DNA of 64,000 nucleotides from JAIESQ01 sp964495375 (GCA_964495375.1 CAZBWM010000001.1:62001-126000), one strand, 5' to 3'; shown: positions 26,598 through 35,959, counted from the stretch's first letter. Numbers and translations: made by a program. Notes: generated by a model from the sequence alone, not told the origin.

Positions 26598-28430
26598 ATG
26601 CCGGCCGAACTTGCCGCCGATCGACGCGAACGTGTCCTGGCACTCGTCGCCGAGGCGGTCACCGCTGGTCAGTTGACGGCCGGCGCAGCCCAGAACATCG
26701 ACGCCTGGCTCCGCGAGCCCCGCTACGCCGAGTATGCCCCGCAGGTCGCCGAACACATCGAACAGGCCAAGTGGAAGGCCCTCGACGACGTTTTCTGGAC
26801 CATCATCCCCTTCGGCACTGGCGGCCGTCGTGGCCGGATGTACCCGATCGGCTCCAACGCTATCAACGACCGCACGATCGGCGAAAGCGCCCAGGGCCTG
26901 GCCGAGTACGTCCGCGATTGGGCAGCCAACTCGGGCAGCACCGCGCCCCTCTCGTGCGCAATCGCTTACGATACTCGGCATCGATCTCGGCATTTCGCCG
27001 AACTGTGTGCCGAGATCATGGTCGCGGCCGGCTTTCGCGTCTGGTTTCTCGATGGCTTTCGCAGCACGCCCGAGTGCTCGCTGGCCGTGCGGCAGAAGCA
27101 GGCCTCTTGCGGGGTGATGATCACGGCCAGCCACAATCCGCCGAGCGACAACGCGGTCAAGGCCTACTGGTCCACGGGCGGTCAGCTGCTACCGCCGCAC
27201 GATCGCGGAGTGATCGACCGTGTGATGCGCGTCAAGGAAATCGCGCGCGTCCCCTTTGCCGAGGCCCAGGCCGATGGCCGCATTGTCTGCTGCCAGACCG
27301 AAATCGACGCTGCCTACCAGGCCGCGCTGTTGTCGCAGAGCTCGCCCGGTCCGCGCGATTTAAAGATCATTTATTCGCCAATGCATGGTGTGGGCGCCGT
27401 GGCAATCATGCCAATGCTGGCCGCGGCCGGCTTCCAGAACGTGGAGCTGTTCGGCCCGCACGCCACGCCGGACGGTGATTTCCCCAACGTGCCAGGGCAC
27501 GTCGCCAACCCTGAAAATGTGGCCACGTTCGACAGCATGATCCAACGGGCCAAAGTCACGGGCGCCGACGTCGTCCTTTCGACCGACCCCGACGCCGACC
27601 GCCTGGGCTGCGCTGCCCCGCGATCGCCGGGGAGCGATGAGTGGGTGGTGTTTAACGGCAACCAGATCGGTGCCCTGTTGGTCGACCACGTGCTGGCCAC
27701 GCGGCGCGCTCAGCTCACGCCGCAGCATTACGTCGTCAAGACGATCGTCACCAGCGAGCTGGTGCGGCGCATCGCCGATCAGTATGGTGTAAAAACTTAT
27801 GGCGATCTGCTCGTCGGGTTCAAATGGATCGCCGGCCAGATCGACGAGGCCGGCCCAACCGGCTTCCTCTTCGGGGCCGAAGAATCGCACGGCTACCTGG
27901 CGGGCACCCACGTGCGCGACAAAGATGCGGCCGTGGCCGCCTTGCTGTTGGCCGAGCTGGCCGCCGCCACCAAGGCCGCTGGTCAGACGCTCGCCCAGAA
28001 ACTCGATTCGTTGTACTGGCAATTTGGCTGCCACGCGGAGAAGACCGTCTCGGCCTCGATGCCCGGCTCGGCCGGTATGGCCCAGATGCAGAAGCTGATG
28101 TCGCGGCTGCGCACCGACCCTCCGGCCACGCTGGCCGGTCTGCGCGTGCGGCAGCTCCGCGATTACGAGCAACTGCAGATGATTGTGCCCGGAGGCAAAT
28201 CGGCCCCGCTAGCGGGGGCGCGAGGTGACCTGATCTTTCTGGACCTGGAAGCCGACGGCAATTGCGTGGCGGTGCGACCCTCAGGCACCGAACCGAAGGT
28301 CAAGTTCTACCTGTTCGCGTACGAGCCGCCGGAACAGATCGCCAATCTCGACGATACGAAGGCCGAGTTGGCAGCTCGGCTCGCGGCCCTCGAGGCCGAC
28401 CTCGGCGCGCTGGCCGGACGCGATCTGTAA
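26598..28430 (+). CDS. Phospho-sugar mutase, phosphoglucomutase/PgcA type
   Basis: A 610-aa mutase of the long PgcA/PGM2-like subgroup that likely interconverts glucose-1-P and glucose-6-P. Active Ser is in MITASHNPPSDNAVKAYW, followed by GGQLLPPHD typical of the subgroup. The metal loop is STDPDADRLGC, the sugar loop GAEESHGYLAG and the phosphate loop RPSGTEPKVKFY. An N-terminal helical region of about 70 residues precedes the fold. ATG 26598 has GAGG seven bases upstream; a GTG two codons earlier is less likely. Divergent to the GlmM-like gene. Confidence 0.9.
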   Translation: MPAELAADRRERVLALVAEAVTAGQLTAGAAQNIDAWLREPRYAEYAPQVAEHIEQAKWKALDDVFWTIIPFGTGGRRGRMYPIGSNAINDRTIGESAQGLAEYVRDWAANSGSTAPLSCAIAYDTRHRSRHFAELCAEIMVAAGFRVWFLDGFRSTPECSLAVRQKQASCGVMITASHNPPSDNAVKAYWSTGGQLLPPHDRGVIDRVMRVKEIARVPFAEAQADGRIVCCQTEIDAAYQAALLSQSSPGPRDLKIIYSPMHGVGAVAIMPMLAAAGFQNVELFGPHATPDGDFPNVPGHVANPENVATFDSMIQRAKVTGADVVLSTDPDADRLGCAAPRSPGSDEWVVFNGNQIGALLVDHVLATRRAQLTPQHYVVKTIVTSELVRRIADQYGVKTYGDLLVGFKWIAGQIDEAGPTGFLFGAEESHGYLAGTHVRDKDAAVAALLLAELAAATKAAGQTLAQKLDSLYWQFGCHAEKTVSASMPGSAGMAQMQKLMSRLRTDPPATLAGLRVRQLRDYEQLQMIVPGGKSAPLAGARGDLIFLDLEADGNCVAVRPSGTEPKVKFYLFAYEPPEQIANLDDTKAELAARLAALEADLGALAGRDL

Positions 28431-28685
28431 GACGAGCTCGGGCCATTGACGAGACTGGCTCTCAACTCGCGCCTCGCGTGCGCGCACGTTTTCGGCAAAA
28501 GTTTCGCGCGAACTTTGCGGGTTTCTGTAGAGACGCTTTCTCCGCATTCCGCTATCTCTTGGCCTACCGCCATTCGGCGTTTCGTTTCTGGAAGAGGCTC
28601 CTCAGCGTTGATTCTCAGGTCTCGAGTGTCTGCCAACCGCCGGCAGCCGTGCATCACTGCGCGAGCCGGACAAGGGAGGCCGCCC

Positions 28686-28955
28686 ATGGGCGAGTTCGAA
28701 ATTTGGCCATTCTTGTATCCGACGAACACCGATCGCTGCCTGAGCGCCGCGAGCGAGCTAGGCATCCCCACCGACGTCATCTATCGCGGTACGGATAGCC
28801 GTCGCACGATCTCCTGCGACCGCTTCGACGACGTGCTGCGCATCCTCGAGCAGGCGATAGAAACCCTGCGCAGCGAGGGGGATGCCGACTCGGAGCTCGC
28901 CGAGCTCGAAGAGCTGCTCGCCATGCGCCGCACCATGTTGCGTGCCGACGATTGA
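28686..28955 (+). CDS. Small acidic protein of unknown function (89 aa)
   Basis: Starts at ATG 28686 with GGGAGG seven bases upstream, a strong ribosome site. The sequence (MGEFEIWPFLYPTNTDRCL) gives way to a Glu/Leu-rich helix (ELAELEELLAMRRTMLRADD). It has no signal peptide or motif. The open frame upstream of this start is basic and shadow-like. The base pattern and ribosome site support a real gene, but function is unknown. Confidence 0.6.
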   Translation: MGEFEIWPFLYPTNTDRCLSAASELGIPTDVIYRGTDSRRTISCDRFDDVLRILEQAIETLRSEGDADSELAELEELLAMRRTMLRADD

Positions 28956-29010
28956 CGCGCGCGACATCAACCGGCAGGTCGCAGACGGGAGACAAGGCAT
29001 TCGAGCGTGT

Positions 29011-29055
29011 TTCACGCACGTGAAGCGGGTGCCATGTCCCACGCTTGCGTGGGCA
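29011..29055. repeat. Short hairpins TTCACGCACGTGAA and CCCACGCTTGCGTGGG
   Basis: Two back-to-back hairpins (29011-29024 and 29038-29053) in the 205-base convergent gap between the 89-aa gene and dnaB. The second, flanked by CATG, looks like a planctomycete intergenic repeat and could serve as a two-way transcript end. No T-run. Confidence 0.45.
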
Positions 29056-29160
29056 TGTATTGCGTGGAGACCAACATGGCCACTTCCGGGCACCTCAGTG
29101 GCCACGGCACCCAAGAAAGGCAGTCGAGCTGGCTCAAGGCTGCCAAAGCGGCGCCGCGTT

Positions 29161-30585
29161 TTAGAAACCGCCCGGCTGATAGTCCTCGAAACGCCCGACC
29201 GCGCGATTGGTGAATCGCGTGTAGCGATCGTCCCAGGTCAGCTTGACGTCTCCCACGGGCCCGTTGCGCTGCTTGGCGATGATGATTTGAGCAAGCCCGC
29301 GCAGGTGTTCCTTGCCACCACCGGGCTCGAGCTCTTCGCGCTGGGCATAATACTCTTCGCGGTGCACGAACATCACCACGTCGGCGTCCTGTTCGATGGC
29401 CCCCGATTCGCGCAAGTGGCTCAGCCGGGGAATGTTCTCTTTGCTGGCCTCGGTTTGGCGGTTGAGCTGCGCCAGGCATAGCACCGGCACCTTCAGTTCG
29501 CGCGCCAACCCCTTCAAGCGGCGCGCGATCCGCGAGACTTGCTCCTGCCGAGAATCCTTGGCATTATCCGGCTCGATCAACTGCAAGTAATCGATGACGA
29601 TCAATCCCAGCCCGTTGCGCCGTTTGAGGCGCCGGCCGTTGGCGGCGATCTCGGTCATCGTGCGGCTCGGGCTGTCGTCCACAAACAGCGTCGCCTGGCT
29701 CAGCTCGCTCGAGGCCTTGACCAACTGTTCGCGCTCGGCCGCCGAGACAAAGCCGCTGCGGAACTTGCGGCCATCGATCTGGCCGTGCGCACACAGCATG
29801 CGCTGCGCCAGCTCGAGCCGCGACATTTCCAGGCTGACAAACAGCACCGGCGTTTTTTCTTTGAGCGCGACGTTCGCCGCGATGTTGGTCGCCAGTGCCG
29901 TTTTGCCCATACTCGGTCGGGCGGCCAGAATGACCAGCTCGGACGAGTGCATCCCGCCGGTTAGCTCGTCGAGATCGTCGAAGTGCGTGGCCACGCCCGT
30001 GGCTTTGCCGTGCTGCAGTCGTTTGTCGATATGATCGAACGCCTCGACGAGCACGTCCTTGACGTGCTGCACCTCGGAGCCGCCGCGCTGATCGTGAATC
30101 TGAAACATCCGCTCTTCGGCCTGCCCCAGCAGTTCGCGAGGGTCGCTCGTCGGGTCGTAGGCGTCGCGGAGGATTTCGGTGCCGGCCTTGATCAAAGCGC
30201 GCTGCGTCGATTTGGCCAGCACGATGTCGGCATAGAAGCGAGCGTTCGCCGCGTGCGGCACCGCTTGAGCAATATCGAGCAGATAGGCCAGCCCGCCGAT
30301 CGATTCCAACTCGCCGGACGTGCGCAAGTTCTCGGCGACCAAAGTCACGTCGGCCCGGCGACCTTGCTGGTGCACCGCCATCAAATGGCGGAATAATTTC
30401 TCGTGCGCGTCGGAATAGAAATCCTCGGCGCGCAACAACAGCGCCAACTCGTCGAGCAGCTCGGTGTCCAACAACACGCTGCCCAGTACGCCGCGCTCGG
30501 CTTCGAGATTGTGCGGCGGAGTGCGATCGAGCAGCTCGGCCGAAATGCGGGGTACGCCGGCGTCAAATCGTTCGATGACAGCCAT
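29161..30585 (-). CDS. dnaB: Replicative DNA helicase DnaB
   Basis: A 474-aa hexameric 5'-3' helicase at the replication fork. The N-terminal helical domain starts at PPHNLEAERGVLGSVLLD. The RecA-like C-terminal domain has Walker A ARPSMGKTALATN, the H1a acid in VSLEMSRLELAQRML, Walker B LIVIDYLQLI, and QVSRIARRLKGLARELKVP with LSHLRESGAIEQDAD, all standard. No intein. ATG 30585 is preceded by GGAGG. It is the last gene of the rplY-pth-rpsF-ssb-rplI-dnaB set on this strand, following the common rplI-dnaB arrangement. Confidence 0.96.
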   Translation of the reverse strand: MAVIERFDAGVPRISAELLDRTPPHNLEAERGVLGSVLLDTELLDELALLLRAEDFYSDAHEKLFRHLMAVHQQGRRADVTLVAENLRTSGELESIGGLAYLLDIAQAVPHAANARFYADIVLAKSTQRALIKAGTEILRDAYDPTSDPRELLGQAEERMFQIHDQRGGSEVQHVKDVLVEAFDHIDKRLQHGKATGVATHFDDLDELTGGMHSSELVILAARPSMGKTALATNIAANVALKEKTPVLFVSLEMSRLELAQRMLCAHGQIDGRKFRSGFVSAAEREQLVKASSELSQATLFVDDSPSRTMTEIAANGRRLKRRNGLGLIVIDYLQLIEPDNAKDSRQEQVSRIARRLKGLARELKVPVLCLAQLNRQTEASKENIPRLSHLRESGAIEQDADVVMFVHREEYYAQREELEPGGGKEHLRGLAQIIIAKQRNGPVGDVKLTWDDRYTRFTNRAVGRFEDYQPGGF

Positions 30586-30768
30586 CTTGGCGAATCCTCC
30601 GTGACCAACAGTTTGCCCGACGATTGCACTGCTTGGCAGCCGAATATGCCGCGCAGCAGCCTACGCAATTCGACGATCCGTGTGCCATTCAATTCAGGCG
30701 GCGCCCAGCGGCAAGCGAGACGCCAACTTCACCTGGCCCCCGGATGCGCTCGCGGGCCCAGGCCCGGC

Positions 30769-31308
30769 TTAGCTCTTTTCGGCGGCCGGTTCGCTGGCGG
30801 TCGGCACCACCCACACCTTGAGCTCGGCGTTGATCTCGTGCCCCATGTGGATTCGCACGGTGTACAGACCCAACTCCTTGAGCGGACCTTCCAGACGCAC
30901 CTGCTCGGTGGTGATGGTGACGTTCTGCTGCTTGAGCGCGTTGGTGATTTCGGTGGCGCCGACCGAACCGTAAAGATGCCCTTCGTCGTTGGCATTGGCT
31001 TCGATCGTCACGCTCAAACGGCCCATTTCGTCGGCCAGCGCTTGCAGACCAGCCAGCCGCTTGCGTTCGATCTCGGCCAGCCGCGCACGGTGCTTGTCGA
31101 CCATCCGCTTGTGGTGCGGCGTGGCGATCGTCGCCAGTCCCTGCGGCAACAGGTAGTTCATGGCATAGCCCGACTTGACCTCGACCACATCCCCGGTCTT
31201 ACCCAGGTGTTCCACGGTCTGAATCAACAACAGCTCGACGCCCCCACGGGGGCCGCGCGGCAAACGCTTCACGCGAGGACGGCTCGCTACTTCACTCGTC
31301 TTGGGCAT
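30769..31308 (-). CDS. rplI: 50S ribosomal protein bL9 with N-terminal extension
   Basis: A 179-aa protein. The core starts at VELLLIQTVEHLGKTGDVV and contains VKSGYAMNYLLPQGLA, the bL9 N-domain signature, then a long connecting helix (KHRARLAEIERKRLAGL) and the C-domain. About 22 basic residues precede the usual first residue; no alternative start codon was seen closer in, so the extension appears genuine. It binds 23S rRNA near the L1 stalk base. It sits between ssb and dnaB. Confidence 0.94.
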   Translation of the reverse strand: MPKTSEVASRPRVKRLPRGPRGGVELLLIQTVEHLGKTGDVVEVKSGYAMNYLLPQGLATIATPHHKRMVDKHRARLAEIERKRLAGLQALADEMGRLSVTIEANANDEGHLYGSVGATEITNALKQQNVTITTEQVRLEGPLKELGLYTVRIHMGHEINAELKVWVVPTASEPAAEKS

Positions 31309-31427
31309 GATCTGGTTTCCGTCTTACTAGCAATTCGGTTGTGATTGGTCGTTTTGCAATTTCGCCATCGTGGCCGGCCCACCGCGGGGCAATCGCCCGC
31401 GCCAGGGGTCGGCGCAACTTGATTCGC

Positions 31428-31955
31428 CTAAAAGGGAATGTCGTCTTCGGTCGGCTCGCCGTACGATTCGCCGGAATCGTAGCCGCCGCCACCATTGCCA
31501 CCGCCACCCCCCTGCTGGCCGCCGCGGCCACGCTGAGCCCCGGCGCCTTGTCCGCCTGCTCGACCACCACCGCGCTGGCCCCCCCCTTCGTAGCCACCGC
31601 CGCCGCCACCCCCACCCTGGCCACCGCCACGGGCGCTGAGCAACTGCAGCTTCTCGCCGATCACCTTGAGCTTCGAGCGCTTCTGTCCGTCGCTCTCCCA
31701 AGTGTCGAGCTTGAGCCGCCCCTCGATCAAGGCGGGCGCCCCCTTCCCCAGGTACTCGCTCGCGATTTCGGCGGTGCGGCCCCAAAGGGTCACGTCGACA
31801 AAGGTCGTCTCTTCAACCCATTCGCCCTGGGCGTTCTTCCGACGATCATTGACGGCCAGGCCGATGTCGGTCACCGCTGTGCCGCTCGGCGTGTAGCGCA
31901 GCTCGGGATCGCGGGTGAGATTGCCCACCAGGATCACACGATTGAAGCTAGCCAT
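31428..31955 (-). CDS. ssb: Single-stranded DNA-binding protein
   Basis: A 175-aa SSB. The OB fold spans about residues 1-110 (FNRVILVGNLTRDPELRYT, TTFVDVTLWGRTAEI, EGRLKLDTWESDGQKRS). A long Gly/Gln/Arg-rich linker follows, and the protein ends in EDDIPF, the acidic tip that recruits repair and replication proteins. It forms homotetramers on ssDNA. The neighbours rpsF and rplI match the common rpsF-ssb-rpsR-rplI operon, minus rpsR. Confidence 0.96.
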   Translation of the reverse strand: MASFNRVILVGNLTRDPELRYTPSGTAVTDIGLAVNDRRKNAQGEWVEETTFVDVTLWGRTAEIASEYLGKGAPALIEGRLKLDTWESDGQKRSKLKVIGEKLQLLSARGGGQGGGGGGGGYEGGGQRGGGRAGGQGAGAQRGRGGQQGGGGGNGGGGYDSGESYGEPTEDDIPF

Positions 31956-32036
31956 CGATCACACAAACTTTCCGAGCGAATTCTGCCACGCGTGCTGCCC
32001 GCCGCGACGCGTACTGGCCACAAAAACCGGCCTCCC

Positions 32037-32465
32037 TTACTCGAGGGCGTCGACCCCTTCTCCTTCGAACTCGGGCACTCCGGCCTTCGCATTGGCCGGC
32101 GCCGGCTCGGGAGGCTTCGGACGCGGCATTTGCGTTTGACCTAACGCGTGCGACACCAAGGCGTCGGCAATCCGCGGTTCGACCTTCAAAATCAGCGAAC
32201 GCAAAATGCTCTCGCTCAACTGGCACTCACGCTCGATGGCGGCAACCTGCCGGCTCTCAAGCTTGAAGTACGACAGCCAGTAGGTCCCCTTGCGGTGCCC
32301 GTCGATCGGGTAGGCCAGGCGACGCTCTTCCCAAACGCGGCTGACGAGCATCTCGCCGCCGGCCGCTTGCACGAACTTGGCGATCTGCCCCGACACGCCC
32401 GCTTGATCACGCGAATAGCGATTCGAGTCGAGGATCAGCATGCACTCGTAGGTCTGAACGGACAA
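32037..32465 (-). CDS. rpsF: 30S ribosomal protein bS6
   Basis: A 142-aa protein. The core reads YECMLILDSNRYSRDQ, GGEMLVSRVWEERRLAYPID and GTYWLSYFKLES, typical of bS6. The C-terminus carries an extra 40-residue Pro/Ala/Glu-rich tail. The start is a TTG (32465), seven bases after a perfect AGGAG, so a rare start codon backed by a strong ribosome site. bS6 normally dimerises with bS18, whose gene is not found beside it. Confidence 0.94.
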   Translation of the reverse strand: MSVQTYECMLILDSNRYSRDQAGVSGQIAKFVQAAGGEMLVSRVWEERRLAYPIDGHRKGTYWLSYFKLESRQVAAIERECQLSESILRSLILKVEPRIADALVSHALGQTQMPRPKPPEPAPANAKAGVPEFEGEGVDALE

Positions 32466-32571
32466 TTCGAAGCTCCTGTGAGTCGCCGTGGGTCGAGGTT
32501 GTTTGGGCTCGAGCCACGAGGTGAATTTGTTGTCGATCTCGGCAATTCGTTGTTTTGATTCGTGGTTTGAT

Positions 32572-33141
32572 TCAGCTCGTCGGCGGATTGTAGCGGTTCA
32601 TCGCCATCGCCACGCCATCGGCGGCCCAGCAGGCGACCGCATCGGCCCCCCGCGCCCGGGCAATGTCCATTTCCACGCGTTCGGCCGCGGTAAAGCGACT
32701 GAGCACAAAGTCGGCCGCGTCCCAACCGCCCGGAACCGCTCCGATTCCCAGCCTCAGCCGCGGCACGTCCTCGGTCCCCAGTCGCTTGAGGATATCCTGC
32801 AAACCCTTCTGGCCGCCAGCGGAGCCCGATGCCCGAATCCGCAGCTTGCCCAGCGGCAGATTCAAATCGTCGCAGACCACTAACACGTCGCTGACTGCCA
32901 ACTTGTAAAAATCAAACGCGGCGCCGACGCACCCACCGCTGCGATTCATGTACGTGTGCGGCAGCAGCAACCAGGTGCGTTCAGCTCCAATCGCGATTTC
33001 CGATATCTCTCCCTGAAAGGCGAGCTTGGCCCGCCCCGCGCCATAGCGCTTCGCCAACTCCGCGACGACCTCATAGCCGACGTTATGCCGCGTCCCGTCG
33101 TACTTGCGCCCGGGGTTGCCCAAGCCAACCACAAGCTTCAT
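32572..33141 (-). CDS. pth: Peptidyl-tRNA hydrolase
   Basis: A 189-aa enzyme that frees tRNA from prematurely released peptidyl-tRNA. The signature GLGNPGRKYDGTRHNVGY holds the conserved Asn and catalytic His. LLPHTYMNRSGGCV, VVCDDLNLPLGKLRIRASGS and GGQKGLQDI with RLRLGIG complete the family. ATG 33141 (MKLVVGLGNPG) is chosen; the longer frame is not supported. Cytoplasmic. It lies between rplY and rpsF, as in many bacteria. Confidence 0.95.
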   Translation of the reverse strand: MKLVVGLGNPGRKYDGTRHNVGYEVVAELAKRYGAGRAKLAFQGEISEIAIGAERTWLLLPHTYMNRSGGCVGAAFDFYKLAVSDVLVVCDDLNLPLGKLRIRASGSAGGQKGLQDILKRLGTEDVPRLRLGIGAVPGGWDAADFVLSRFTAAERVEMDIARARGADAVACWAADGVAMAMNRYNPPTS

Positions 33142-33255
33142 AAGGGCGAACCTGCCCGCGACCCACTCCGCTCGCACGCCAGGCGTGCGGCAAAAGCCGG
33201 TCGCCAGCCTCCAGGGGCACTCGTCGTCGTCCTATCTGTCGTCCTATCAGTTTTC

Positions 33256-33885
33256 CTACTCTTCGTCCGCTGCTTCTTCGCCGGCCTTGCGACCAATGAT
33301 CTCCGGCTCGGCACCCTCGCCGACGGCCACGCCCTCTTCGCCCTCTTCGGTCAAGAGATGGCACGTGACCACCACGGCATCCGCGTCGGTGATCAGCGTC
33401 GCTCCTTCAGGCAGCTTCACGTCGCCGGCAGTGATGGTCTGCTCGAGGTGCAGCTCCTTGACGTTGACAATTAGCTTCTCGGGGATCGCCGTCACCGGGC
33501 ACTCGATTTCCAGCTCGTGCATGACCAGTTCGACGTGGCCCCCTTCTTTCGCGCCCGGGGCTTCCCCCTTCAGCTCGATCTTGACGCGGAGCTCAACCTT
33601 TTCCCCTTCGGCGACACGAATGAAATCCAGGTGGACGACGTCCGATCCGTAGACGTCCCACTGCATGTCATTGACGAACGCGGTCTCTTGCACCGCGCCC
33701 CGCAGTTCGACCAGCCGGCTGCCATGACGCAACATGCTGGCGACCTGCTCATGCGGCACCGCCAGGCTGAAGACTTCGCCGCCGTGGCCATACAGCACGG
33801 CCGGCACTTGCCCCTCTCGACGGATGCGGCGCGAATGCCGTTTGCCGAGATTGGGTCGCAATTCCACGGTGAGTGACTCGGCCAT
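33256..33885 (-). CDS. rplY: 50S ribosomal protein bL25, long (CTC) form
   Basis: A 209-aa protein with two domains: the 5S-rRNA-binding L25 domain (LTVELRPNLGKRHSRRIRR, GQVPAVLYGHGGE, VHLDFIRVAEGEKVEL) and a C-terminal TL5/CTC-type beta domain (VELVMHELEIECPVTAIP, DVKLPEGATLITDAD). It ends in a Glu-rich acidic tail. ATG 33885 has GAGGGAG upstream; the longer frame to 34131 is not protein-like. It is the first gene of the six-gene minus-strand operon. Confidence 0.94.
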   Translation of the reverse strand: MAESLTVELRPNLGKRHSRRIRREGQVPAVLYGHGGEVFSLAVPHEQVASMLRHGSRLVELRGAVQETAFVNDMQWDVYGSDVVHLDFIRVAEGEKVELRVKIELKGEAPGAKEGGHVELVMHELEIECPVTAIPEKLIVNVKELHLEQTITAGDVKLPEGATLITDADAVVVTCHLLTEEGEEGVAVGEGAEPEIIGRKAGEEAADEE

Positions 33886-34393
33886 CGACAATAACTCCCT
33901 CGAATGCGGCCGCGAGCAACGACTGCCCAGCCGACCGAAATCCTTATGTCCTAACGATATCCGATATTGCCAAACACGCCTGTCGGCGTGATAGCGAACG
34001 CGCGAATCCCGACATTTTGGCCGATCGCCCCCAAAATGCAAGGGCGCTGCGGCCAACGAATCTGCCTTACCGGGTCGCGCTACGCTCCCCATGCTTTTTG
34101 CCCCCCTCGACCATCGCGCCGCAGCGGCCATGCAATAGCCACCAAACCCCCACGCCCGTCAGTCTGCGGGCCCGGTTCCGTCGACTTTGCCGCACGCGAC
34201 GGGCCGTAACGCCTACCCGCCAACACCGCGCCGGCTTTGCCCCTAAATCGAGTCCAGACCGCCGCCAAACCGGGGCGAACTTACAGGTAGTTGCGCGCAC
34301 CGTGTTGAGTGTACAGCGGCGCCAACTCCCTGGCTGGCCGTCGGGCTGAACGAACGCAGCCCCCTGCCCGGCCCGACTTGGGCAAGGACGTCC
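33886..34393. other. 508-base divergent region, no gene seen
   Basis: Holds the promoters of the rplY operon (minus) and of the secreted hydrolase at 34394 (plus). An AT-richer patch with the near-palindrome GATATCCGATAT lies around 33955-33966 and could be part of the rplY promoter. No repeat family member or reading frame of note. Confidence 0.45.
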
Positions 34394-35959
34394 ATGATCG
34401 CCCCCGGCCACTCGCAGTTTCGGTTGACGCGGTCCCACCATGCGCGGCGATCGGCTTTGCTCGTCCTCTTGCTGATCACTTGCCACGCCGCGGCGCCAAG
34501 CGTCGCCTTTGGCGCCGAGCCGACCACCATCCTCTCGCTGGCCCCCCCGACGCGCCAGGTAATCAAGCGGCACGCCGCCGCCGGCCGGCACGAGGCATCA
34601 ACCATCGTCGAAACCGACGACGGCGAGCTGGTCGATACGGGCGACTCCGCCGAAGCTGAGCTTGGCAATCGCGAACCTGCCGACTGCGCTTCGCTGGATG
34701 CCACGGGCATTGCCGACACCGCCGCGGACGACGTCGACGAACCGGCTGCCGACGACCTGGAATCGAACAATGTCGCAACCGGCGACACGATCTCAGGCAC
34801 CATCTCTGGCGATGAGATCCGCGGCGCCCTCACCCCCTGCCCTGCGGTCGATTGCCCTCCCGGTGAGCTTGACGCGGATGAGTGCCCCGCTGAAGACTCG
34901 CCGGTCGACGACGACTGCTGCGATTGCGAGGACGACGAGGAGTTCGAGGGCTACCCGGTCCTCGGGCCCGACGCTCCGCTGCCGCCAGTCTGCCGCGACG
35001 TACGGCTCTGCATCGATCGTTGCAAGCCGGCCCGCGGCGAATTCTGGATCGTCAGCACGCGCAAGGCTCCGGTGCGCTGCAATCTCGATCAGGGACTCGG
35101 CTGCATCGAGTATTACAAGCGCGTTGGCAAGGACCGCTACCAGAAGTACTCGCTCGAAGCGTTCCTGATGGCGATGGACCCGTCGCTGCCGACCTGCATT
35201 TACGTGCATGGCAATACCCTCGATTGGGACGGCGCCATCGAAGGTGGCACGCGCGTCTATCGCAAGATCGGTCGTGGCATCGACGGGTTCCGGCTCGTCC
35301 TTTGGTCCTGGCCCGCCGAGCGCCTCAAAGGCTACGGGCTCGAAGGCAACGTCGTCGAAAAGGCGTACCGCGCCGAGTCGCAAGGCTACTACCTCGCCTG
35401 GCTCGTCGATCTGTTGGATCCGCGCTTGCCGCTGAGCCTGGCGGGCCACAGCTACGGTTGCCGCTCGATCACCGCCGGCTTGCAGGGCCTGGCGACTGGT
35501 CACATCGCTGGCTACGTGCTCCCCGAGCGTCAATACACGGGCTGGCGGCCAATGCAGGCCTGCCTGGTCGCGGCGGCCATGGACAAGTGGCTACTCACGC
35601 CGCGCGGTCGGCACGCGTTGGCGGTCACGCAAGTCGATCGCATGCTGATCACAGTGAACCCGAAGGACCGCACGCTCGCCCTGCTGCCGAAATGGTTCCC
35701 GTGGGAAGCGCTCGGGCTGACAGGGCTCCCCGCTCGGCCGATCGCGCCGTACGACCAGCGGGTGTTGCAGATGGAATCGACCTCATGGGTCAACAAGGCC
35801 CACCGCTTCCAGGCGTACGCCACCGACCGCGAACTGGCCGACCGTCTGCGGCCCTACTTCTTCTATCTCGACGCGCCGGAGCCGATCCCGGCCGAGCTGG
35901 TCCCCTCAGGCGAGCCGGTCGATTCCGCCCCCAGCGCGCCCGCGGTGCCCAATCCGTAG
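34394..35959 (+). CDS. Secreted alpha/beta-hydrolase with acidic Cys-rich linker
   Basis: A 521-aa exported protein starting at ATG 34394 with AAGGA upstream. The signal peptide is HHARRSALLVLLLITCHAAA. A long acidic, Asp/Glu/Cys-rich spacer runs from about residue 70 to 215 (short CPAVDCPPGELDADECP and DDDCCDCEDDEE segments). The C-terminal half has an oxyanion-type strand CIYVHGNTLDW and a nucleophile elbow AGHSYGCRS (G-x-S-x-G). A distal His lies in WVNKAHRFQAYATD. It resembles planctomycete lipase-like proteins; substrate unknown. Confidence 0.78.
   Translation: MIAPGHSQFRLTRSHHARRSALLVLLLITCHAAAPSVAFGAEPTTILSLAPPTRQVIKRHAAAGRHEASTIVETDDGELVDTGDSAEAELGNREPADCASLDATGIADTAADDVDEPAADDLESNNVATGDTISGTISGDEIRGALTPCPAVDCPPGELDADECPAEDSPVDDDCCDCEDDEEFEGYPVLGPDAPLPPVCRDVRLCIDRCKPARGEFWIVSTRKAPVRCNLDQGLGCIEYYKRVGKDRYQKYSLEAFLMAMDPSLPTCIYVHGNTLDWDGAIEGGTRVYRKIGRGIDGFRLVLWSWPAERLKGYGLEGNVVEKAYRAESQGYYLAWLVDLLDPRLPLSLAGHSYGCRSITAGLQGLATGHIAGYVLPERQYTGWRPMQACLVAAAMDKWLLTPRGRHALAVTQVDRMLITVNPKDRTLALLPKWFPWEALGLTGLPARPIAPYDQRVLQMESTSWVNKAHRFQAYATDRELADRLRPYFFYLDAPEPIPAELVPSGEPVDSAPSAPAVPNP

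Noticed and set aside
31428..31650. Gly-rich low-complexity region of ssb as a separate repeat or frameshift
   Set aside because: It is the normal variable SSB linker, and the EDDIPF tip is in frame.
33886..34131. Longer N-terminus for bL25
   Set aside because: ATG 33885 has a strong ribosome site and matches the family start.
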